Assembly (NCBI GenBank): GCA_964017185.1
Contig: OZ024872.1
Span: forward strand, 42,600,188 to 42,664,187
DNA from: Rugalucina vietnamica
Taxonomy: Eukaryota; Mollusca; Bivalvia; Lucinida; Lucinidae
Direction: 5' to 3'
DNA length: 64,000 nucleotides
This document shows positions 34,484 through 43,739 of the stretch, piece by piece. The notes under the pieces were generated by a model, which saw only the letters and a program-made list of their open reading frames with translations, was not told the DNA's origin and ran no database searches. Each line of letters opens with the position of its first letter. Positions within the stretch are counted from its first letter, which is position 1. Both the position numbers and the translations under genes were made by a program.

Positions 34484-37400
34484 CTAATGGTTTGTATATA
34501 GGTTACGATTTCTCTCTTCAAATGCTTTGAAAATAAATGTTGCTAAATTTCTTGTTTGTTTTTTGTTATTACAAGACATCAACTCTACAAGTTTAAACAT
34601 GCTTGGTCTAGTGTAATAATACCTTTTAATATAGAGTGTTCTGATATTCGAATATAATGGGCATTCCAAAATAAAATGATATTCATCTTCTAGTGTATGA
34701 CAGTGTTTACATTTTCGGTCTTCAATTGGAGTTCTTACAGGTCTTGTCCATCTGCCCATTTCGATTTCTAACCTATGTGATGATGTACGCAGTTTGCTTA
34801 AAGCTACTCTAAATTTACGAACTGTTATAAGATCTAAGTAAGGGTTAAATTCAAAATTTAAAATGCTTTTGTAAAATATTGCTCTAGACGACTGATTTAG
34901 TTCTTCATTCCATTTTTGTATAAAATTATCTCTTAATCGTTGCTTAGCAAGTGTCAAAAATATATCAATATCACCAACATTCTGTTGCAACCATACTTGA
35001 TAAAATCCTAAATTTGATAATAACTTCTTTACTAAAAGAGCCCAATTTTGGTTTCGATCATTTCGTTCTATGTCTGTTCGCATTGTTTGATATATACACT
35101 TAATAAATTTATGTTCTTCAGTATTTACTATTTTTAACCAATATTTAAGTATAATAAACAACCTTCTAGTTTGAAAATTAATTCTTCCCAATTCCCCGTA
35201 GATAAAATTATTTTGTGTAGTCTTTTTTACTCCCAATAGCCTTTTGCAAAATTGGAGATGAACTCGTTCAATATGATTTGCTTTAAAAAATCCCCAGACT
35301 TCTGCAGCATAGTTTAAAATTGGAGATACTAGTTTGTCAAATAGTTCTAATGTATGTTTTGGTGATATATTAGTAAATTTATAGAGATAACTGTTTAGCT
35401 TAAAGATCGCCTTTTGCGCTTGGCCTGCAAGGGTGATTTGGGTATTAGCAAATGATCCACCAGGAGAGAAAATTATCCCTAAATATGAAAATGTACTCAC
35501 GATTTCTAATTCGACATCATTGTAATAAAATTTCAAATCTCTTGGAAGAATGCCCCCTTTTCGAAAAACCATGACTTTAGTTTTTTTAGTATTTACTGAA
35601 AGTTTCCATCTCTGACAATATGTAGACAATAAATTTAAAGCTATTTGGAGACCTTCAGCAGTTTCTGAGAACAACGTTATGTCGTCCGCATAAAGTAATA
35701 AAAATAGTTTTATATGATGTATATCTATCCCTTCAATTCCGCTCAAGTAAAATTCGTCCTCGATGTCATTTAAGTACATTGAAAAGAGAAAGGGAGATAA
35801 GCTCTCACCCTGTCTTACGCCTAGGTAACATTCAAAATTTTCGCTTAGTCTGTTTTTATACTTTACCTTCGATTTTACATTTTCATACATACTTTTAATA
35901 ATGTTCAAAGCTTTCCCCCTTACACCCAGTTTAATGAGTTTATGCCATAATATATCTCTATTTATGTAATCGAAAGCCTTGGTTAGGTCGATGAAGGCGC
36001 AATAAAGCTTTTTCTCCTGATTTATTACATGAGTAAGCAAGCCATGAAGTATAAAAATATTATCTACCGTTCCCATATTAGATCTAAAGCCAGCTTGTGA
36101 TTCAATATATACTTGATAATTTTCAGCCCAATCAGTTAATCTATTGTTCAAAATTCTTGTGAAAAGTTTTCCCAGTGTGCTTAATAATGTAATGCCTCTG
36201 TAGTTTTCAACTGTATTAAAAGACCCTTTTTTATGAATGGGTACTATGTGACCATCTGTCCAACACGTAGGAAAGTGGCCACAATCATAAATAGCGTTAA
36301 ATAACTTTGATAAATATTTTGGTAATACATAAATTCCGTAAATGAAAAACTCGTTTAGTAATCGATCTGGCCCTCCACTTTTACCGGAGTTCAACTGTTT
36401 AATTGCGTTTACAATTTCTTGTTCGGTTATTGCAACATCGAGTTCTGAAAACATTATTTGCGCCTCTGAGTTTAAAAACCTGTTATTAAATTCTAAAATA
36501 TCTTCGTCAGCTTGGTAATATGGCGTATCTGGGTCATTGATAGATTTGAAATAATTGTGAAATTTTTGCGCAGATAAAGAATTTGATTTGTCTATGTGTT
36601 GTGAATCTTTCAAAAGTTTCCAATAAGATTTGGCATTTTTATACTTAAGGTCCAAAAGTTGCATAGTTTTCTGTTTTCTGCATTCTAATCTGTATTTCCT
36701 AACTGATCGTTTATATTCAGTTCTTGCGCTAACCATTTCAACTCTATTTGCATCATTTTTGCAATCTCGAAATATGTTAAGACGATTAAGAAAATCTAGT
36801 TTTTTATTTTCACACTCTTCATTAAATAATGCTCCTGTTATACCATTATTACTTATATTATCGGAGTTACGTGGCAATTTCTTTTCAAAAAGTGGTTCAC
36901 ATACAGAGTCTAGGGTTTTGACAAAACCATCAACACAACTCTCAATATCCTGATACGAATTATTTTGATCAAGTTTACTGATCATGTCATCAAGCTGTTG
37001 TGTAATTTCAGGTGACGATAATTTAGCTTTATACTCATTTATATAGTCTTTATTAAAAACATACTTAGTTTCAATGTGTTCAGAATCCGAATCTTCCTGT
37101 ACATTGTCTGTAGTATATGTCAAATTTTTAATCGAAAAGTTTACTGTGCAATGATCAGATAAAATATTTGGGTCTGAAATATAAAATTCTGTAAATTTTC
37201 CAAGAAATTCTTCACTCACTAAGACATAATCAATTAAACTTGATCCATTGCTCCCCTCATAGGTGCACTTTCCTTCCATCGCATCTTCCCCTACTCTACC
37301 ATTGGCCACTCGCAGCCCTGTCTGTATACAGAAATCTATCAATAGAATACCATTATCATTATATGAGCTATCTGAAGAAATTCTAGGCAATGCATTATCG

Positions 37401-37996
37401 CCAGTATAATCCTCCGGAAGTGCATCTATGTGGCGACCAATATCATTTGGAACAAAATCAACCATAGAACCAATTCTCGCATTAAAATCCCCGCATATAA
37501 TATATTTACATTCAGTACCATTTAATTGATTAATTTCTTCAATATGCTGGGTAAGTCTGACAAACATATCTCTTTCTATCATACCCTGTCTGCTCGTTCC
37601 CGATGGAACGTTATAACAAAGGCATATATAAAATTCATTTGAAAATACTGAGTTGATATTATTAAGCTTCAACCAAATTATATCGTCACTATCAGTTTTA
37701 TATAAAATATTTGAGTCATCTTTAATCAATGTATTTTTCAAATAAATAATTATACCCCCTGAAGAACGTTTGCTATTGGCTTTATATTCTGTCCTGTTAA
37801 GCATATAAGAAGTAAAACCGTTCACATGAAAATTCGTGAATTCATTTCCCCAAGTTTCTGTAAAAAGTACACAGTCATTTTCGGCAAATAACAACTTCAC
37901 TTCGTCAGTTTCTAATTTTGGATTTGACTTGGTTGAAAGTCCCTGAATGTTCAGCAATGCAAACTTAATTGGCAGAGGCTCACTCTCCAATATGTC
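34484..37996 (-). CDS. LINE ORF2: APE-type endonuclease and reverse transcriptase
   Basis: This ORF nicks target DNA and copies the element RNA by target-primed reverse transcription. Counting from the TTG at 37990, the endonuclease spans about residues 5-285, with 'LLNIQGL', 'FTETWG', 'ICGDFNARIG' near 166, 'LIDYVLVS' and 'SDHCTVNF' near 277. The reverse transcriptase follows, with 'SGKSGGPDRL', 'YRGITLLST', 'CAFIDLTKAFDYI' and the catalytic 'YADD' near 767. A CX2CX7HX4C motif ('CKHC...H...C') lies near 1094-1110. It has about 1168 uninterrupted codons and all expected catalytic residues. There is no ATG before about residue 62, inside the endonuclease. The frame is open back to the TAG at 37997, in frame with ORF1, so it is probably made by readthrough. 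Confidence 0.93.
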   Translation of the reverse strand, partial: DILESEPLPIKFALLNIQGLSTKSNPKLETDEVKLLFAENDCVLFTETWGNEFTNFHVNGFTSYMLNRTEYKANSKRSSGGIIIYLKNTLIKDDSNILYKTDSDDIIWLKLNNINSVFSNEFYICLCYNVPSGTSRQGMIERDMFVRLTQHIEEINQLNGTECKYIICGDFNARIGSMVDFVPNDIGRHIDALPEDYTGDNALPRISSDSSYNDNGILLIDFCIQTGLRVANGRVGEDAMEGKCTYEGSNGSSLIDYVLVSEEFLGKFTEFYISDPNILSDHCTVNFSIKNLTYTTDNVQEDSDSEHIETKYVFNKDYINEYKAKLSSPEITQQLDDMISKLDQNNSYQDIESCVDGFVKTLDSVCEPLFEKKLPRNSDNISNNGITGALFNEECENKKLDFLNRLNIFRDCKNDANRVEMVSARTEYKRSVRKYRLECRKQKTMQLLDLKYKNAKSYWKLLKDSQHIDKSNSLSAQKFHNYFKSINDPDTPYYQADEDILEFNNRFLNSEAQIMFSELDVAITEQEIVNAIKQLNSGKSGGPDRLLNEFFIYGIYVLPKYLSKLFNAIYDCGHFPTCWTDGHIVPIHKKGSFNTVENYRGITLLSTLGKLFTRILNNRLTDWAENYQVYIESQAGFRSNMGTVDNIFILHGLLTHVINQEKKLYCAFIDLTKAFDYINRDILWHKLIKLGVRGKALNIIKSMYENVKSKVKYKNRLSENFECYLGVRQGESLSPFLFSMYLNDIEDEFYLSGIEGIDIHHIKLFLLLYADDITLFSETAEGLQIALNLLSTYCQRWKLSVNTKKTKVMVFRKGGILPRDLKFYYNDVELEIVSTFSYLGIIFSPGGSFANTQITLAGQAQKAIFKLNSYLYKFTNISPKHTLELFDKLVSPILNYAAEVWGFFKANHIERVHLQFCKRLLGVKKTTQNNFIYGELGRINFQTRRLFIILKYWLKIVNTEEHKFIKCIYQTMRTDIERNDRNQNWALLVKKLLSNLGFYQVWLQQNVGDIDIFLTLAKQRLRDNFIQKWNEELNQSSRAIFYKSILNFEFNPYLDLITVRKFRVALSKLRTSSHRLEIEMGRWTRPVRTPIEDRKCKHCHTLEDEYHFILECPLYSNIRTLYIKRYYYTRPSMFKLVELMSCNNKKQTRNLATFIFKAFEERNRNLYTNH

Positions 37997-39478
37997 CTAT
38001 TTTGGATCACGGTTGCCTGCCCCAACGTCACGTGACTGCTGCACGCGCTCGTTTAACACATTTTTCAGAGCTGTCTCCCCACCGTTATTACCGCTATACC
38101 CCGTCTGACCATTATGTTTTGTCCCGTTACTGTGAATTGCTGATTGTCCGTTATTTGGATTGACCTGAACAGCCGGACGGGTCAATGGTGGATAGTCCCG
38201 CATCGATAAATTAAAGGGCTGGTTGTTAGGCTGATTCGGGTCACGCCATGTGCCGAAATTAACGTTTGTAGAATCGCTACTGCGGGTGCTGGAAGATTTA
38301 TCGATCCGTTCTGAATGTTGCGGATTTTGCATTCGAGACACATAGTTTGTATAGAAATTGCGGTCATCCTCGTCATCTGAACTGTTTGAGCCCGAAGAGT
38401 TATTTCTCGTGTTATAATCATGAGGCTGTGTGTAAGTGTCTTGATCACTTCGTTCACTCTGGTAAACCGCTATATTTTCATTGTCCGCTGTCTCCGATCT
38501 ACCTGTATAAAGCGAGCCGTCTGTACCGGCTTGCATATAAGACGGACGTTGATCGCCTGTCGCTGATTCATTTTTGGCCCGCTCGTTTGCCGCTTTTACA
38601 TTTTGTGAAACAAAAGGCTCTACCCGGACTTTTTTCAGCGCTTCGTTCCATCCTGGAAAAGCATCTTCCACGACGTTGCCGTTTACGACGATTTTAGCTG
38701 GAAACTGTAGACTGACGGTGTCGTTTCTGCGTTTCGTTTGTCTAATCTCTTTATACCTATTCCACAATAGCCTTCTAGCATTGTTTATTTCTCTAGGGTA
38801 GTCTCTGTCGACCCCAAAGCGCGTACCCCTTAACACGTATGCACGTTCAATAATTCTCTCAACGTCATAGTAGTCGCGGAAGGCAACAATGATCGGTCGT
38901 CGAAGAAAGTTTTTGCGATTTCTACGGCCCACGCGGTGGGCTCTGTCTATGACGAAATGTTCCTGTTCAAACTGAAGCTCGGTATATAAAAAATCCATAA
39001 TTTTCTCATAACAGTCTTCTCCTTTACTTTCGCTTAACCCTCTAAATATCAGATTTTTTCTTCGACTGCGAGCTTCCAGATCTATCGACTTATAGGATAG
39101 GAAATTCAACGTATCTTTATGTGCCGCAGCGGTCTTCTTAAGTGAGTTTAACTCTGTACTGTTATATTGACCGACTCTTTCTATCTTTTCCATATGTGAT
39201 TGTTTTTGTTCAATGTTAATTAGTTTTGAAAACATGACATACATTTGATCTTCCTGAGACATCCTTCTAAAGTCATCTTCGCCTATACTACCCGTATTTA
39301 TCCTTTTCCGCTTCCCACCTCTCTCCTCTCTGACGTCACTACCCTCTATTGTACCATCCGTTTCCATTGTTTCGTGAGTATCACTCAGCGCATCAAATTT
39401 ATTTTTTGTCTCTACTGATACAACAACACTATCTTCAGAGTCACCACTCCGAAAATCACCAGGACCACCTTCCGCCAT
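37997..39478 (-). CDS. LINE ORF1: L1-ORF1p-like RNA-binding protein
   Basis: A 493-aa protein starting at ATG 39478 ('MAEGGPGDF'). The frame also runs three codons upstream to a GTG. Acidic N-terminus, predicted coiled-coil around residues 80-140, then an L1 ORF1p (Transposase_22)-like RRM and C-terminal domain at about 142-285 ('NLIFRGLSES', 'FVIDRAHRVGRR', 'PIIVAFRDYYDVERI', 'LRGTRFGVDRDYP'). The tail is Ser/Asn/Gln-rich and disordered. Such proteins coat the element RNA as trimers and chaperone nucleic acid. It ends at a TAG (37997-37999) followed in the same frame by GAC ATA TTG and ORF2. Confidence 0.88.
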   Translation of the reverse strand: MAEGGPGDFRSGDSEDSVVVSVETKNKFDALSDTHETMETDGTIEGSDVREERGGKRKRINTGSIGEDDFRRMSQEDQMYVMFSKLINIEQKQSHMEKIERVGQYNSTELNSLKKTAAAHKDTLNFLSYKSIDLEARSRRKNLIFRGLSESKGEDCYEKIMDFLYTELQFEQEHFVIDRAHRVGRRNRKNFLRRPIIVAFRDYYDVERIIERAYVLRGTRFGVDRDYPREINNARRLLWNRYKEIRQTKRRNDTVSLQFPAKIVVNGNVVEDAFPGWNEALKKVRVEPFVSQNVKAANERAKNESATGDQRPSYMQAGTDGSLYTGRSETADNENIAVYQSERSDQDTYTQPHDYNTRNNSSGSNSSDDEDDRNFYTNYVSRMQNPQHSERIDKSSSTRSSDSTNVNFGTWRDPNQPNNQPFNLSMRDYPPLTRPAVQVNPNNGQSAIHSNGTKHNGQTGYSGNNGGETALKNVLNERVQQSRDVGAGNRDPK

Positions 39479-39644
39479 AATCCACACTACAAAATTTAAG
39501 TTCTACTATCCGTAATTCACAAGTAATAAATCAAAATCTCCTCAATCGTTTCATCGTATACCACACGGCCGCCATCTTGAATCAATCTCAACACGCTGAA
39601 GACTTTGGGTGTATAAAAATTAATTTGTTCCTTTAACACGCTTT

Positions 39645-40203
39645 AGCAGTCACACATTAGCGCGCAACTGGGGCGTGTGCCGGACGTATAAAAAATCTCA
39701 AAGTTTTGGAGAATGGTTGTGATACGTCCCAGACACGCTAAGCACGCTAAGCACGCGCTACATGCGCGCATCGAACGTTCAACGCGCGTTTCACACACGC
39801 TTGGGGCACGCTACTGAAGCAACATCTAATAAAATCGGAACGCGCATGGAACGTACACTGGCGTGCTTCAAACGCGCGCCAAACTCGTTCAGAGCGTATT
39901 CAACGCGCCCGTAGCGCGCGTGGAATTTATTCGGGACGTATAAGTCACACGCCCGGGACACGCCGAGCTTTTAGAAAATTTTAAGCGGCATGTTTAAAAT
40001 TTTTTTTAGCCCAAACGCGCGCGAAACGCGCAGATACTTTTAGCGACGTACAGCGACGCGCGCCGGACGTACACCAAGCGTACCCAACGCGCTTGTAGCG
40101 AGTTTTGAACGTGTTTCAGACGTGCGTCTGGCGTGTGAGGAATTTTGCTATTTTTTCAACACGCCCGGCGCGCGTTTCACTTATACGCTGATGTGTGACT
40201 GCT
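39645..40203. mobile_element. 559-bp TIR element, AGCAGTCACACATNAGCG ends
   Basis: 18-bp inverted termini with one mismatch. The interior is dense in 'ACGCGC'/'acacgct' steps, far more GC-rich than the surroundings, and has no ORF. The right flank 'ttttacattttggatat' continues a dispersed repeat whose unbroken version is at 46224. Confidence 0.8.
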
Positions 40204-40640
40204 CTTTTACATTTTGGATATCGTAAATATGTTAATGGAGTCAGACCCTGATTAAATTTTTCGTTTAGGAACCTGAATACACATGAAGAGGATACATGTC
40301 AAGCTTGACTTGGCTGTGCACGGGAAAATCAATCCATAAATATAACGATAAAGACTATAAATGAATATCTGTCAACCGTCTTTATCATAGTGTCGCCATT
40401 CTTGATTTGTGTGATTTGATAAGATGCTGTATTTCCATACAATGAATTTCGAGTTGCGAATTATATAGTTATGATACTTGTTACATGATCACATTATCAA
40501 AACAGTTTGATCTCCATCTAATCTATGCATGTTTCATTTACCATTACGAAAACTTGCCCATGCAATATACAGAGAATTTTTGAGCTTTAATAATTTAATT
40601 TTTTTAGCTGAAAATTTTTGATATTTTTCTTATTTTTGAT
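40204..40640 (+). repeat. Dispersed repeat, continuation after the nested insertion
   Basis: Resembles 46224-46790 and 47940-48090 ('acattttggata', 'gaccctgattaa', 'atcaaccgtctt', 'gtgtgattt'). No gene. Confidence 0.55.
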
Positions 40641-40644
40641 CAAA

Positions 40645-40750
40645 ACATAGATCGTGGGTACACGTTAGAACCGCCTCGCCATATAGATCGTGGGTACACG
40701 TTAGAACCGCATCGGCGAGGCGGTTCTAACGAGTACCCACAATCTATGTT
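40645..40750. repeat. Hairpin with duplicated left arm
   Basis: 'tagatcgtgggtacacgtta' occurs twice in direct orientation and once inverted ('gttctaacgagtacccacaa'), so two alternative stems can form. Confidence 0.7.
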
Positions 40751-40904
40751 TTGGTGCAAAAATAAGAAAAATAAGTATACCCCTGCATACCCCAGTTTTA
40801 CTATATAAAAGTGGGGTTTACGGGGGTATTCATTGCACGGACATGTTTTCCTGATGCGCCAGTATTTTGTATTTTGCTGCAACTGTCAACATCGCGTCTC
40901 TTGC

Positions 40905-41086
40905 ATATAGCGAACAAAGAAGCGTGACCATATATCGTGGCACTTCAACCCAAGAAATTCCTTCAATGTACATTGATTAACATAGATTAAATACGTACAG
41001 TTACATGTCATTTTCAATTTCTTTCTTTCTGAGAAATAAGACTGAAGTCGTACATGAGCTCGGTAACTTGTTCCAACGTACAAAAC
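40905..41086 (-). repeat. Dispersed repeat copy (same family as 33590-33770)
   Basis: Landmarks 'ttaaatacgtacagt', 'tttctgagaaataa' and 'ccaacgtacaaaacga' are shared with 33655-33770. Confidence 0.65.
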
Positions 41087-41262
41087 GAGTAGGCAAAGAT
41101 CAGGAAAAGGCGCAATCAGAAAAAAGATTCCCATTCCAAAAACCGAGGTGGGAAAAACAAATTAACAATCAGGTACTTATACCATGAAAACATATCGTAA
41201 GCCGAATGAGCAGCTCTTTTCCCAATAGGTGGCCACTCAGTTACCTAAACGTAACTAAAACT
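41087..41262 (-). mobile_element. PLE 3'-tail, distal part
   Basis: Reads in reverse as the same tail seen at 53186-53360 and 56187-56360. Its continuation is displaced to 42608 by the insertion at 41263-42607. Confidence 0.75.
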
Positions 41263-42607
41263 AGAATTTGTTTTCTATGTGAAAACTGATGTCTCCCCCC
41301 TTTCTACGTGCATGTCCAAAATATGCAAGCAAGAGTTATAGTTCTTGTGCATCACATATCCTGTCATTCTGTTTTATAAGTGTACCAAGTTTCATTGAAA
41401 TATCTCTTACGGTTTTCAAGTTATAGAGGGGGCACGAAAGTGTTTGGAAAATAATCAAAGGGAAATAACTCCAAAGATATGAAAGCAAGAGTAATGATTC
41501 TTGTGCATCATGCTTTATAAGTGTACCATGTTTCATTGAAAAATCTCTAATGGTTTTTGTGTTATAGAGCAGACACGAAATTGAATGAAAAATAATCAAA
41601 GGGAAATAACTCCAAAGACATGCAAGCAAGAGTTATGGTTCTTTAGCAAGACACATCATCTCATCGTGCTTTATAAGTGTACCAAGTTTCATTGAAATAT
41701 TTCTTATGGTTTTCAAGTTATAGAGTGGACATGAAATTGTATAGAAAAATAATCAAAGGGAAATAACTCCAAAGATATGAAAGCAAGAGTTATAATTCTA
41801 GTGCATGACACATCGTCTCATCATGCTTTATAAGTGTACCAAGTTTCACTGAAATTTCTCTTACGGTTTTCAAGTTATAGTGTGGACACGAAATTGTATG
41901 GAAAATAATCAAAGGGAAATTACTCCAAAGATATGCAAGCAAGAGTTATGGTTCTTTAGCACGACATCGTGCTTTATAAGTGCACCAAGTTTCATTGAAA
42001 TAACTCTTACGATTTTCGAGTTATAAAGCAGACACAAAATTTTATGGAAAATAATCAAAGGGAAAAAACTCATAAAATACTCAAGCCAGAGTTATGGTTC
42101 TTGTGCATGACACATCGTCTGATCATGCTCAATAAGTGTACCAAGTTTTATTGAAAAATCTTAAACGGTTTTCAAGTTATACAGCGGACACGAAATTGTA
42201 TCGAAAATAATCAAAGGGAAATAACTCCAAAAATACTCAAGCCAGAGTTATGGTTCTTGTGCATGACACATCGTTTCGTCGTTGTCTACAAGTGTACCAA
42301 GTTTCATTGAAAAATCTTTAACGGTTTTCAAGTTATACAGCGGACACGAAATTGTATCGAAAATAATCAAAGGGAAATAACTCCAAAAATACTCAAGCTA
42401 GAGTTATGGTTCTTGTGCATGACACATCGTCTCGTCGTGGTTTACAAGTGTACAAAGTTTTATTGAAAAATCTTTAACGGTTTTCAAGTTATAGAGCGGA
42501 CACGATTTGTGACGGACAGATGGACAGACAGACAGACAGACAGACGGACGGACGGACAGACGCACGGGGAAAAACAATATGTCTCCCGACCCTGTCGGGG
42601 GGAGACA
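41263..42607 (+). mobile_element. Tandem-repeat-bearing Helentron/pearl-like element inserted in a PLE tail
   Basis: About 1.35 kb with subterminal inverted 'TGTCTCCC' (41290) and 'GGGGGGAGACA' (42596), and a hairpin 'CCCGACCCTGTCGGG' at the right end. A short (ACAG)/(ACGG) microsatellite lies near 42525-42560. The core is seven units of about 150 bp marked by 'caaagggaaataactcc' (near 41456, 41596, 41754, 41909, 42056, 42206 and 42368). This architecture is known for pearl and Helentron-associated elements of bivalves. Assignment is by architecture only. No ORF. Confidence 0.72.
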
Positions 42608-43330
42608 TAAATATGAAAACACACATAAAGCGCCAACAGCACAGAAATTTAAACAACAAGACATAAGACAAAAAGAACCACCACAGAAGTATCGCCTTGG
42701 AACGATCAGTAGCACAAAATTACTGACGGGCTTAAACCGGTTTTACATGGCCATAACCTCACACTCAGCTTCTGCAGTGGTTCATAACATTTAGTTAGTT
42801 CTTCGGTCCTCGTGGTGAATCTCTAACTAGTCAATTAAAGAAGGCAGCCTAGTTATCAACCATGATTGGGTTAAAAACTAAGCATGCAGACGGTCGCATA
42901 GCATTCGAGTTATAACCTATACGCCTGTAACGTGTAATGATTTTTCTGAACTGACAAGAAAAATCATTCCTTCCTATAAGTTTCTTAAATTTGTAAACCA
43001 TTCTGGTTCCGAAAAGCCCTCACCTAAACGCATCTTTAACCCAACATTACATCAATACTTGTCTACGATAATATTTATAAAATGTTTTTGAAGCCTTTAT
43101 GATATCGATAGCCCTGTTGGAGAAGTTTGGTCGTTAAACATTTATTTCGAGCGTTGAAGTCTGTAACATGATTGCAGACTCTAGCAAACCTAGTAAGTTG
43201 CGAAATGAATACACCATAAGAAGCACGACGAGGAACGTTACCATCCAAAAACGGAAAATTTACTATATCAAAATCAGTCATCGCGCTTATCATAAATTTT
43301 AGAAGAAACAAGAAACAAGTCCATTTGCAA
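42608..43330 (-). pseudogene. Penelope-like element, 3' part of the reverse transcriptase and tail
   Basis: 43075-43311 reads in reverse 'FDIVNFPFLDGNVPRRASYG', then 'LTRFARVCNHVTDFNARNKC' and 'LLQQGYRYH'. It continues, after a frame change, as 'FSCQFRKIITRYRRIGYN' and 'ACLVFNPIMVDN' near 42860-42990. The non-coding tail runs down to 42608. Broken by frameshifts, no N-terminal part. Confidence 0.8.
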
Positions 43331-43625
43331 CAGAAAGAAATAAATCTGTCAGAAGAAGTAGAAAAAAGCCTTTGTATCGACTACCCTGTTGAAAGTTGCA
43401 AAATTTCAGTAATTCCCTTTGGCTCCATGTTGCCAACTGTATATGAAATGTTGCTACGACTTTAATTTTGATGACTAAAAGTAGGCTGACACAAGTAAAC
43501 GTGCCTTGGTTGAAGAGTGACACAATTTCTCGAAGGCAAACTTGACAAGATGCCACTCATTGCTTAAACCCATCAGGATAATTGCCCCCATTACTTTATT
43601 CCTCTGAGAAAAATGTTATCAAAGA
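43331..43625 (-). repeat. PLE upstream segment and dispersed repeat
   Basis: 43384-43440 reads in reverse 'LATWSQRELLKFCNFQQGSRY', as in the PLE upstream units at 6505-7190 and 54735-55045. 43440-43625 matches 33770-33955 and ends at the insertion point of the next element. Confidence 0.65.
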
Positions 43626-43739
43626 GAATAAGAGCTGTCGCAGGACAGCGTGCTCGACTGCTTCTGACCTTTGTCAAACATAAGGACCAGTAACCCAAAG
43701 CATTATGCTCATACATCTTTTTGCTTTGATGCAATAAGG

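Larger units (their letters stand above)
34195..39640 (-). mobile_element. Non-LTR (LINE) retrotransposon, apparently near full length
   Basis: The 3' end is at low coordinates: a (TTATC)n tail at 34195-34216 with an AATAAA (reverse at 34217-34222), then an untranslated region to 34483. ORF2 and ORF1 follow with no internal stops apart from the single TAG between them. The 5' untranslated region is at 39479-39640. Possible imperfect target duplication 'gtatgaaa' (34189) versus 'gtataaaa' (39611). The L1-like ORF1 and the APE-RT ORF2 place it among APE-type LINEs. The exact clade is uncertain. Confidence 0.88.

Noticed and set aside
36630-36953. Plus-strand ORFs within the LINE (also 38347-38801)
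   Set aside because: Shadows of ORF1/ORF2 in the opposite strand.
39479-39487. GTG start for LINE ORF1 at 39487
   Set aside because: An ATG three codons later (39478) is the natural start.
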